Shown: positions 11,213-21,405 of the stretch, piece by piece | Layout of the letters: every line of letters starts with the position of its first letter | How positions within the stretch are numbered: the stretch's first letter is position 1 | DNA from: Pelargonium nanum | Taxonomy: Eukaryota > Streptophyta > Magnoliopsida > Geraniales > Geraniaceae | Length of the DNA: 23,580 bases | Direction: 5' to 3' | Assembly: GCA_036897485.1 (NCBI GenBank) | Contig: JAYMTF010001410.1 | Span: 1-23,580, forward strand | Notes under the pieces: generated by a model | Seen by the model: only the letters and a program-made list of their open reading frames with translations | The model's database searches: none | What the model was told of the DNA's origin: nothing | Program-made: the position numbers and the translations under genes

Positions 11213-14200
11213 AGAAGGATCTTATTTCTGGTAATGAAGATTCAAAGAAGAAGGAGCGTCACATCGTTACATGGAGTCAACAGGTCACTTTGTTTTTTCA
11301 ATTTCATTTGTTGTTGATGATTGTGATTTTGGTTTGTGTTGCTGAAAACTGAAATGGGTTTTGTTGTTTTGAGTTTTTTCTTTCAGGAAGATGATATACT
11401 CAGAGAGCAAATCAGCCTCCATGGCACTGACAAGTATGTTTGATTTTGTTGATGATGAAATTGTTTGAAGTTTTGATTTTGTTGTTGTGGGTGTGTTTTA
11501 TTGGTTGATTGAAATTGAGGGTTTTGATTGGAATCTTACTTTGATTGTTAAATTTTTTTGGGTATGAAGTTGGGCGATAATTGCTTCGAAATTCAAGGAT
11601 AAGACAACAAGACAGTGCAGGAGGAGGTTAGTGAAATGGCAATGATGATGTGATAATGATATTGCTTTTTTGATGAACAGATGATTCTGAACTTGAAAGT
11701 TGGTTAGGATAGTTAGTTGGTCCTATGTATTATGACTGTTCTCGTGTTTTAATATCCATTTTTTTTTCAAATTGATCTGATTTTGTAATGAAATTACTGC
11801 AGATGGTACACTTACTTGAATTCTGATTTCAAGAAAGGGGGGTGGTCACCAGAGGAAGACATGTTGCTATGTGAGGTAAATTTGCCATTGATCCTTTTAT
11901 GTTTGTTGTGATATTTATGGAAATGGTAGACAGAACCAGAGATATTGTCGTGGGGAAGTAAACATTGATTAGGGATGAGGTTACTAAAAAAAGCTCACAA
12001 GAAAAGAGAGTTTATTTTCTTCAATCACATGTTCATTGTTCTTCAAAAACAACCTTCTTGTTGAGTGTGATCACGATTTATTAACCTAATGTATTTGCAG
12101 GCTCAAAAGATTTTTGGTAACAGATGGACAGAAATAGCAAAAGTGGTTTCAGGCAGGTATATACGAAGTTCTTGGCCTCTCTTTGCACAATCATAACTTT
12201 TTTTCCTTCACTTGTATGATTGATTTACATTCATTTTGCTGCTTATACAGAACGGATAATGCTGTAAAAAACCGGTTCTCTACCTTGTGCAAGAAGAGGG
12301 CAAAATATGAAGCCTTGGCAAAGGAGAATGCTATTTCATACATCAACCAAAATAACAAAAGGTGTATATTGCAAAACGGATCCATCGCAGATGGAAAGTC
12401 AGAAGCAGCTGTACCTATCAAGAGGATGAGGTGGGATATTAGTTTTAATTTTACAAACAGATGCTTGACAGATCTAGTAATGTAAACTGCTTAACTGATC
12501 ATTGTTATCATCAGGAGGAGCCACATTCCTACTTCCACAGAAAATTGCAACTACGGTGATAGATTGCACAAGCCAAACATCACAACGATGAATCAGCAGC
12601 TAAGACCTCCATTTGCCGTATTGGGCCAGAACTCTCCAAACGTTAACAACTTGCCAGTCCAGCATCATGTCAAAAATGCTAAAGAGATCATCAGTGATGG
12701 TAAGCCACCTCAAAGAATAGAATTTTCGTTTAGAGCAAAACCTGACAAGCACAGTGAGTGAATATGTTTGAGAACTGAACATCATCTTAAAAATTCGGCC
12801 CAGTATTACTTTGAAATGTAACTTGTATCGATACGATCACTTCTTTTCGAACTATAGGTAACTAACATCAGTTTCCTTTCTGACCAAAAACCAGCCCAGA
12901 GCAACGTTCAAGGCTCATTTCTCAGAAAGGATGATCCAAAAGTAATGGCTTTGATGCAACAAGCAGAACTGCTCAGTTCACTTGCAGAGAAAGTTAACAA
13001 GGAGAACACAGACCAGAGTTTTGAAAATGCTTGGAAGGTAAGGAAGATTAGATCTTTATATAATTTGTTCGTTATCCTAATACTTATCAGCATCTATGAA
13101 TCTCCTACCAGTTGCAAAGTACCTCATTTATAAGGGGTTTAACTGTTAAATTGTTTCTACAAAATCAAGGAGAGTAATGCACTTTCTCCAATTGAATTTA
13201 TGTAATCATATAATAAAGTAGTTTTTTTTTTATCTGTTAGATTGTTATTTAGACTGAACAGCAATAAGATGATAAAAAAGAAAGAAAGGGCCCCATGTCA
13301 CGTGCCATTTGGAAAGAATGTCATTTTCGTGCTTCACTACAGTAGTTCCCTAGATTTTCTCTTCCTTAATGTGCCTTCTGATGCAAAAGTGATACTCAGG
13401 TACTCCAAGATTTTCTCAATAGAAGCAAGCAAGGTGATATCTTCAGATATAGGATATCTGGTACTGAATCTATTGATCTTCAACTTGAAGACATTAAAGA
13501 CTTGGTGGCAGACTTGAGGAGTAGTAATGAAGGAAGTCAGCGATCTTGGAGGTAATGAAAGGGAGCAAATGAAAAAGTGTGGCTCAGTGCACAAGGCTCC
13601 CACCATTGTGAACTATTCTTAAATTCATTCAATCAGGCTCTTCTCATCACCTAGTGTCTAATTGATGGTATTGGTTAATACATTTTAGGCAACCTGATCT
13701 ATCTGAGGAGTCTCCAAGCAGCTCTGAGTACAGTACAGGATCAACTCTCCTGCCACACACAACTGGTGATAAAACAGAACAAACTCTAGCTGAGATAGAC
13801 ACTCTTCATCGGGAAATTGGAAGTGGGTTCCATACTTTTCACGTTGAAGAGGAAAATATTGTTGGTGAATGTGAGAATGGTATTGTCTCTGGTGCAACCA
13901 TCAATCAAGGTACTGTACTTCTGTATGTAAAATATAAGGCTACAATTTGAGAATCCTAGAGTTAGATTGCTGACTATGTTTCACTTTATTGCAGCAGAGA
14001 TTTTCTTGTCTTGTGATGAACAGACGAATAATGATGGAGCTACATCTGCTTTGTCAAGCAATGAATTTGGCTCTCCTCTTCAGATAACCCCCGTCTTCAG
14101 ATCCTTGGCAGCCGGGGTTCCCAGCCCAATATTTTCTGAAAGCGTGAGTAATTCAAAACTAAGATTCTACATGTTATAGCCTGTACTGATAGTAGTATTA

Positions 14201-15245
14201 GTGGGAACAAGAGGACTTGTGTGCTCACTCATCTTTAAGCTAGCAATGACAAAATCTTGGCTCAACCGCTCAAGCACTGATGGTGGTGGTTGTAAAACTT
14301 GAATGATAGTAAGGGGTAGAATGTGAATGGGTTATACAATTTAAGTAGATTTCATATTAATTGGTTGTTGCAAGAGTTAGAAGGTGGACTTTCATGACTA
14401 ACAATTTTTAGCCAGCCAGCGAGATCAGTTGTGGTTGTACTTAGAGTTATTGACTTATTTTCAAGCCGCTATCAAGCTAATTATAAGGTAACTAGCAGGA
14501 TGCTAAATCCACAAATGCCAATTCTTGGGATTCATATGTAGTCTTTATTGTGATTTACTTATTTTCAAGCCACCATTAAGCTAATTATAAGGTAACTAAC
14601 TAGCCGGATACTAAAACCACAAATGCTGATTCTTGGGCTTTATATTCAGTGTTTATTGTGACAGTAGTGCCACTAGGGTAGTAATAATAGCATATGATGT
14701 TGTATGTTATGTATCAATCAGAAGGGCTCCTGAGTTAGAGTATCTTAAGTCCAACCAAAAGTCAAAGTTCCAAACCTTAAGTTCTAATCTATTGCGGCCT
14801 TCATCCAGTTAAGATCTAAATCTATGACTTTTGATATATGAATGTAAAAGCCAGATACTACGGACACACTGGTTAGTAATTATCTTTATTATAACTCTGG
14901 TAGACTATAAACAAATTAAAATAGTTTTTATTCTTATTTTTCCAAGGGCTTCTCCTCCGTGCCTACTGCCTACACATTTTATGTAAACATAAAGGGAAAA
15001 AGAATGTGGATTTTTCTAAACTTGAATTCGTTAGAGCTATCTTTTTCCTCTACTTTTGCATAGTCATATAGAATTAAATGTATATTTCAATATTTGACTC
15101 AATAGTAACAATTTGTTTTGATGCATCTTTTCAGGAGAGAAACTTCCTACTGAAAACACTTGGAGTGGAATCACCTTCTCCCAATCCAAACATGAATCCT
15201 TCACAACCACCGCCCTGCAAAAGAGCCCTCCTAAAAAGTTTATAA
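11194..15245 (+). CDS. FLP: R2R3-MYB transcription factor, FOUR LIPS/MYB88 type (12 exons, 487 aa)
   Basis: Exons by hand: 11194-11283, 11387-11433, 11570-11626, 11803-11875, 12101-12156, 12251-12430, 12515-12699, 12895-13037, 13400-13551, 13689-13909, 13995-14143, 15135-15245. All introns are GT-AG and the sum is 1464 nt. Repeat R2 has Trp at residues 27, 47 and 66; R3 has Trp 79, Trp 98 and Phe 117 where most R2R3-MYBs have Trp, followed by the KKRAKYEALAKEN stretch typical of this subgroup. Conserved blocks follow: DDPKVMALMQQAELLSSLAEK (first 20 residues quoted as far as K), an LQDFLN block, then TPVFRSLAAGVPSP, SERNFLLKTLGVESPSP and a CKRALL C-terminus. Family knowledge: FLP and MYB88 are nuclear DNA-binding proteins that stop extra divisions of guard mother cells, acting on cell-cycle genes. 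The length fits Arabidopsis MYB88/FLP. I cannot decide between the two paralogues, so the symbol stands for the pair. Confidence 0.95.
14453..14661 (+). repeat. Tandem duplication (~104 bp x 2) inside the last MYB intron
   Basis: The unit starting acttattttcaagcc at 14453 recurs at 14557. Shared words continue through ctaattataaggtaact, ccacaaatgc and tttattgtga. The copies differ by scattered substitutions and small indels, so the duplication is not recent. It lies within the 991-base intron between exons 11 and 12. Confidence 0.85.
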
Positions 15246-16048
15246 CCCACACTTCTGATCCGCATACAGAAATTCTACAGTCTTAGATCCAAAGATCCAT
15301 CACGTCACGTATTTCCCTCAGGCAACAGAGCATATGCCAGGTTCACGAGCTTTCTTATTTGAAGTTAGTTTCCTAGACTTGCAGTTTTTTCCAGCCTTAA
15401 AGTAATCACAAAGGGGGCAGGTTCGGACATGACCCCATATATCTAGAATGCAATGGTGCATTCTAGCATCACCAGACATCTAACAGCATGTTCTGCGTTC
15501 TTTTCTTCAACGTTACTACCCATATACTCCACACCGAAACACGGTGTGCTAGTTTATGTTTGCCATTCTTTTGTTTGTCTTCTCTTTTAGTGAGATTTGG
15601 TTTTGGGTGTTTTTAGTTCCCCATCCATTTTTTTGACCTTGATATGTCATCTGTACAGAGGACCAGCTATATATAATCCCTAGTCATTCAGAGTGTAATT
15701 ACACATTGGCAGCTCGCCTATATCCTAGCTAGAATATATATCATGAAAGAAACAGAAGGAAAAGAAAAAAGAAAAAAAAAAAAAAAAGAGGAAAGGAAGA
15801 TCAACCAGGAAATGGGTTCCTGTGCTGTTCTTGGGTGTGCAGAGCTATAGAATAAGTAATTCTTGCCTTCTTTTACACCCTTTGAGTTCTAATGTAATGT
15901 CACTTGATTTGATTGCAATGGAACTGGGTTTTGGTTTTTGGTGTGAACTTTTTATGTTCCCTATCTATTCTGTGTTTCTTGTAATCAATGCATGCTCATG
16001 TTGAAACATAACAGTGAACAAAATACTTCATGATGCTCAAGAATAGAA
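15246..16048 (+). other. 3' flank / probable 3' UTR of the MYB gene
   Basis: No further coding sequence follows the TAA at 15243-15245. The stretch contains a perfect hairpin (15443-15466), a purine tract with a long A run (about 15746-15800) and T/GT-rich sequence with 'tgtaatcaatgcatg' at about 15979. The poly-A site could be anywhere from about 15700 to 16010 and I cannot fix it from sequence alone. Confidence 0.5.
15443..15466 (+). other. Perfect 10-bp stem, 4-base loop hairpin in the MYB 3' UTR
   Basis: Arm ctagaatgca (15443-15452), loop atgg, arm tgcattctag (15457-15466). The stem has no mismatch and starts 198 bases after the stop codon. It is not followed by a T run and resembles no known RNA family. 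It could be a local mRNA structure or a protein-binding palindrome in DNA. Confidence 0.6.
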
Positions 16049-16372
16049 GCCATTGTGGAGCATTTGAAAGCTATTTCTTGTTTTCACTAACTTCAAAACA
16101 CAGAAACTGAACAAAGAAAAAAAGTGAAGGAAAATGGCTTACTGAGAATGATGGTAACAAGCCATTGTGGAACATGTGAAAGCAATTTCTTGTTTTCACT
16201 AACTTCAAAGCCCAGAAAGTGAACAAAAGAGAAAGTGAAGGAAAATGGCTTGTTGTGGAGCATGTGAAAGCAATTTCTTGTTTTCACTAACTTCAAAACC
16301 CAGAAAGTGAACAAAAGAGGAAGTGAACGAAAATGGCTTACTTACTGAGAATGATGGTAACAAAACTTGAGC
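16049..16372. repeat. Three-copy imperfect tandem repeat between the convergent genes
   Basis: Copies begin at 16049, 16161 and 16249 with g(c/t)(c/t)(a/g)ttgtgga(g/a)cat. Each runs through caatttcttgttttcac (ctatttc... in copy 1), taacttcaaa and a gtgaaggaaaatggctt block. Copies 1 and 3 end with a shared 'ctgagaatgatggtaacaa' segment that copy 2 lacks, so the spacing is 112 then 88 bases. Open frames on the minus strand across the copies have the same repeated low-complexity F/S-rich text and are probably shadows. Confidence 0.9.
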
Positions 16373-17076
16373 TTCTTGTCTCAGTGATGAATGGAAGATC
16401 CTTGTTTGTTTCTTCAGCTGTCTCTTGAGTTGGTGTTGTGGGGAAAAAGTGTCACTGAGGAAATTTAAACCCAGAGTGTGGTGGTGGTTGTGGTGGACAA
16501 GTATAATCATGAGCAAAGCAAAAAAGCAAATAATTGGTGAAACAAGGAGGGAACTTTGTACAAAATAAAGTGGGCTCTCTTCCATTAGCATTCTTGATGG
16601 AAGGTACTATTTGAACCTTTTGACTATTTTGACCCTTGGTTTGGTGCCAATTGACAATGAACAATTACCAAACCGGTTAACAACCCTATATGTTGGCATT
16701 TTGTGGACAAGGTTTGTTAATCAATTTGGTGAAGATTTTACTTTAAAATAGTCATTAGAAAACCTTTAATTATAAGTTGAGAGAGGAGACAATATTGTAC
16801 TTGTTAGGCTCAACATGATATAATTTTGAAAGTGAACCGAAGAAAAATTCATAAAGCGCTTATTGTAGGCAAGGGTGCAACTCTGATTATCAATTCAACT
16901 AAAAGTTTAAGAATATTAGAAAATTTAGCAGTACAACAGAGAAAAGCACGTCACAATTTTTAACTTGCTACTTCTCTTAATAGAATATGATATTCTGTGC
17001 AATTACAATTTAGGCTACAGGAAAAATTCTAATGAAGAAGATAGAAGTGGATTCAAAATTGTTGGGAAGTCCATCT
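16373..17076. other. Intergenic region and probable 3' UTR of the transporter gene
   Basis: The right part, roughly 16850-17076, is likely the 3' UTR of the minus-strand transporter. No clear poly-A signal decides the end; a small palindrome, gaatatgatattc, sits at 16983-16995. A minus-strand ORF of 128 codons from ATG 16591 to 16205 starts with a hydrophobic stretch and runs into the tandem repeat. I do not recognise it and treat it as unsupported. Confidence 0.4.
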
Positions 17077-19825
17077 TTACATGGACTTCTTCTTCTTCTG
17101 CACTCTCTGTAACCTCCTCCATTTGAGGAAGATCTGGTATGACAACCCAGAGAAGACCATGAAAACGCAACCCCATTGCTTCTGTGATAGGGGATTGCCA
17201 CTCAATAGTGAAGAGATCACAATGCTAACAAATTTACGCGTAGTAGTGATAGTGGTATTAGCGAGAGAGCCAAATCGACTGATGGTCAGGAAGATGAAAT
17301 TCTGTCCCACTGCACCGCAGAGGCAGTAGAGAAAAATGTCCCATGCTGCTTCGGGATGCAGCTTGCAGAAATGAACTGCTTGATATCCGATAGCCTGTGG
17401 AAAGCTAAACATGTAGACTAGGTTGTATATGGTACCCCATAAATTCATTCCCAACATTATATCCCAGGCGCTTGTTTTTGGGTACCTGCAAAAATTAAAT
17501 GAAGGAATTTGAAGATCAATAACATTTGTATGGTACGAGTGATGCTACTTTAACATACAAAGGTAGCTAAAGGTACAATCATTCAACATCAATTAGGGAA
17601 AGAAAAAAAGTTGAAGATTATACCAATCACGCTGGTAAACAAACTATTGAACTATATTCTTGTCACATATGTAAATAAGACAATCTACATCTCCACTGCA
17701 AGAAGTGATGAAGCAACGCGTTTTTTGGGGAGTTTATTTCTGTATCTTTCCATGAATTCGCTAATCAAAATCAAAATGTGCTATTGTATCTTTGTTAATT
17801 GACTTATTTAATGCAACAATGAAAATCACAATATAATAGCATAGTAAGTAGTAACAAGCAACCAATATTCTCATATAGTTGTAATAGGGAAAAAAATACC
17901 TAGCGGTAATTGAATCCTGAGTAGCGTTTGTAAATCCATCAAATGCAAGGTTGAGGAAACATAGCCCATATCCAAGGGGTGCATTCGGGCGTGCCAACTT
18001 GCTGATAGTCTTCGAGCTAGTCTGAAATTAAACCAAAGCACACTGCTATCAGTCCTCCAAAGATGTCTTCGATTATTGTGACTCTCTCTCTCTCTCTCAT
18101 TTTCTTTCCTTCTTATTTAGCTAATGTAGGTAACTTTGATTTAAATACATACAACTCTTACCTTCAAGAGTGCAAATGTTGATACACCTCCAGCAACAAG
18201 GAAAGTACAAAAGTACTCAGGAAGTGTGTATCTTATACCATAAACTACAGTACCCATCAGCATCACTGCAAAAGGAGATCATAAATCGTTTAAATAATCA
18301 ATTCTAGAATTAAAATCTTAATAAACGAATAATACCAATGAACAGAAAAACATACAAATAAACAAAGACTCTGCATATTACAATAAGAAGCATGTCTTCC
18401 AGCTTATATGCTGTAATAGTGAGAATGGGTATAGATTCTTTGACTTGGTTTTACAATTGTCAACAAATTTCATCCACTAACTGGTTGTGTTTTAAATACA
18501 TCTGCCACATATTTCCACAAACTATGTGAAAGGGAGGAAGGAAAACAATACTAGGCAGACTGTAATTAATAATTTAATACCGCTAATTTTGATAAAGCAG
18601 AGCAGCTTCTCTTAACGATGCATCTAACTAGCATCCCTTAAGTATTAACATAATAACAGATACCTCTTTACCAAGACATGTCACATGTATAAGAAGCCCA
18701 TTTTTCCAACTTTCCTTTCTCATGTTGCAAAAAAAATGATTTAAAGGTGTATAGAATTACAGATTACTACACACAATGTTAACAAAACCCTTAACATTAT
18801 CACACTGACGTGGAGAGCGAAATTTCAAATATCCCACCTGGTATCATTTTAGAGGATTTTGCCAGGACCTGCAATTAATGAAGCTAAGTGTTATTAAAAT
18901 GAAAAGTTGTTTATCAGATAGAACTTCACCAACTCATTTACTGATACTCCAAGAAACAATATGCAAAAACTATAAGGCATGAGAAACAATCTCAATATGA
19001 CAATATCCAATTCGGTAACATAGGTAACCTTTGGTCCACCAACAATGAGAAGCATACTAGTCTATACAATCTGTATTTACCTCTACTGCAAATAGCATAA
19101 ACCTAATTAGACTTCACCAAACACATAGGAATAGGACCATACCTGAGCTGGATAGCTGATATACTTCAGAGCTTCAATACCCAAAGCTGGGCCAATTGTG
19201 TTCGTAATGCCGGCACTCCAATAAGTCCACCAAGGAGCACCACCAGCACTACCACTAGACCAAAGCTTGAGCACTGTATAACAGAACATAGAATATTATT
19301 AAAAACACACATTTTTGGCTCCATCATCTTTCACTCCATACATTATACAAATAAGCATCTTTCAGAGCAAAGGATAAGAACAAACACTCACTTATATATG
19401 ACCAGACCAAACAAACCACATTCTGTGCCAAATTGAGGAATGCAAGGTGTTCAAACCTCTTCCCATCCGCACCAAAGCGCTTGGTCGACCTGAAATTTGA
19501 AAAGAACAAGGATATTTAACAACACAAGAACCTGAAACTCCAGGTATGATCATGCGAGAAATGGCATTTTTCGCAAAAAACGATTAGCAATAGAAATAAT
19601 TGTGCATGTTCTTGTTCAAAAGGTCAGAAACCCAATTCAGATCGAGCATTGATACCCTAATTTTATACCCAGAAGCAATTACGAATTAACAATAAATGAG
19701 GAAGAGAGATCGAAAGCTTACAGAGTCTCCTGGAGATAGCCTTGGTAGATGTAGGCAGCCCAAATACCGGCGACGCAAAAGGCCAGCACCAAGACACGGC
19801 GAAGGCCTGAGCCGTGAGCTTCCAT
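17077..19825 (-). CDS. UTR1/UTR3: UDP-galactose/UDP-glucose transporter, UTR1/UTR3 (SLC35B1-like) type (7 exons, 332 aa)
   Basis: Exons on the minus strand: 19825-19722, 19489-19392, 19273-19143, 18868-18838, 18265-18162, 18021-17900, 17485-17077. All introns are GT-AG and the sum is 999 nt. The product is a multi-span membrane protein of the nucleotide-sugar transporter family. It shows hydrophobic segments from residue 11 on, GGAPWWTYWSAGITNTIGPA at about 78-97, an AKSSKMIPVMLMG block at 114-126, LNLAFDGFTNATQDS in exon 6 and GSLANTTITTTRKF in exon 7. The C-terminus ends KKSM, a dilysine KKXX signal for retrieval to the ER. Family knowledge: Arabidopsis UTR1 and UTR3 import UDP-glucose (and UDP-galactose) into the ER, supporting glycoprotein folding control, and are induced by unfolded proteins. 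The length equals the family norm. The start at 19825 matches the family N-terminus (ME-HGSG-R), and no ATG lies upstream in the leader. I cannot say which of the two Arabidopsis genes is the closer relative. Confidence 0.96.
18082..18098. repeat. (CT)n microsatellite in a transporter intron
   Basis: About eight CT units lie inside the intron between exons 5 and 6 (18022-18161). It is a simple repeat with no sign of a coding role. Confidence 0.85.
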
Positions 19826-20160
19826 TGCCGCCACCTCGAACCGTCTCCGGCGAGATGCAGATCGGGCGGAAGATTGCAATTTTCCGGCGAGTTTGTGGAG
19901 ATGAGAGAGTGGTAGGAGCAGAGAGAGCAATGGCCGAATCGAAATCTGTATACGGACTGGAAATTAACTGCCGAATTCAAGAATGCGTTTTCTGGTCGTT
20001 GGTTTTGCTATAAGAGGAGAACCGGAGGAGGAGCGAGGCTACGTGGAAATGCCACGTGTATGGATTCAATTGGACCGTGACTTTTCCCTGTAATTCTATT
20101 GGCTGGAACGACGCGGACAATGTGACGTACGGTTTGCGCAAATTGCGACTCGCTTTTCTG
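19826..20160 (-). promoter_or_regulatory. Promoter and 5' leader of the transporter gene
   Basis: The region is more GC-rich than its surroundings. Read on the minus strand it holds two CCAAT boxes (20102-20098 and 20073-20069), a G-box CACGTG (20058-20053) and a second ACGTGG-type core (20046-20041, as CCACGT). A TATA-like TTATAG lies at about 20014-20009 and a CT-rich leader follows. No ATG occurs between the TATA-like motif and 19825, so there is no upstream ORF. The layout fits a stress-inducible ER gene. Confidence 0.6.
20055..20073 (-). promoter_or_regulatory. pERSE-I ER-stress response element (CCAAT-N10-CACG)
   Basis: On the minus strand CCAAT (20073-20069) is followed by exactly ten bases (20068-20059) and CACG (20058-20055). 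This is the consensus reported for plant ERSE-I, bound by bZIP28 with NF-Y factors during the unfolded protein response. It sits 230-248 bases upstream of the start codon and just upstream of the TATA-like motif, a normal place for such a site. Function is inferred. Confidence 0.7.
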
Positions 20161-21278
20161 GGCTCAAGAACTGGACTGAAGATCTAATCTTTCATGGGCT
20201 TGAGCTCAAAATTATGGAAAATATATTGGGCCTAATAATACTAAAAAATTTAAGCAGCCCATTTGTTAGTGTTTGTGGGCTTTAGACCGTTAAGATTCTT
20301 TATATAAAATGCATTGAATTTGAAATATATTATGTTGGGCCAAATCTGGCTTTCCTTAACAATATGTCAATATCTAAGGTTCAATTTCTTTCTCAAGTAG
20401 AGATGTTTTAGGTCGGGTTTAGATTGAATTCTTTCGATTATGGGTAGCCATCGGGTCGAGTTTTAGGCTTTTAAAAATGTGTTGGTTCATACGGATTTTT
20501 CCAACATGATCCGCAACTTTTCAGTATAGATTTTATCCGAGCTTAAAATTTTAGTTGAATCCATTTTTATGTGACCTAGAATCCCTCCATATTGATCCAT
20601 ATATGTCCGGAATTTAGATGAAATTTAAAAAATCAAGAATTCCACATATATATCAGCTGGTGTGATTTTTTATATAGAAAATAAAGAATTATTTATTTTG
20701 TATCTTATGAGCTATCTTTTAGCTAAATAAGCACATTATGAATTTCATTCTTAATTGTGAATTATCGTAATCAATTATTAAGTTGTTGATTTAGATTCTC
20801 ATAATAGCAATAATACAAAAAAGACACTTCAAAACCTTCCATTGGAGCATGGATGGTTTGAGTGAAAAGAATTTTTAAGTAATGTGCATAAATAATTTTT
20901 TATACAAAAGATATCATAATTTTTTTTATATGAATGTATTTTGAAATATTATTATCTTATTTACACGTGAAGACGTGAAGGAAAAATAAAAAGTAGTCAA
21001 CAGTGAACAATACTACGTGACAAGTGGTTTCAGTTGATAATTGAATAAGCATATAAGCATCTTTAGAAGGAGTATTTGTTAAATAATGACATCCCAAAAT
21101 ATATTAGTGTAGGATTAGGAATATGAACTGAGAAGGCTACCATTTAATAATATTAGTCACTAATAAAAGAAAAGAATACAAGTGTTTATTTGTTTATTTA
21201 TTTAAAGAAGTTAGTTATGGTTAAATTGTTAATAATATAGTCTACAATAAGTTAGTTAATATCGTTTAATTTATATAA

Positions 21279-21405
21279 GATTTCATCACTATTCCATAGT
21301 TTTATGACACAAACCATTCAATTAAGTTTAAACAAATAACAGCATATAGGATTTCATCACTATTCCATGATTTGTCGGCACAAAACATTTAATTTATAAA
21401 ACGTA
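21279..21405 (+). repeat. Two-copy tandem duplication, period 71
   Basis: gatttcatcactattccat occurs at 21279-21297 and again at 21350-21368. Similar text follows each copy (gacacaaaccattcaatt and ggcacaaaacatttaattt). Confidence 0.75.

Noticed and set aside
12564..12761. Independent ORF in the MYB region
   Set aside because: It is exon 7 of the MYB gene read on into intron 7; I recorded it instead as a possible alternative donor.
19826..19930. N-terminal extension of the transporter with a transit-peptide-like composition (RSASRRRR-type)
   Set aside because: The frame is open upstream, but its head at 19930 is TTG and no ATG lies before 19825. The family N-terminus matches the 19825 start.
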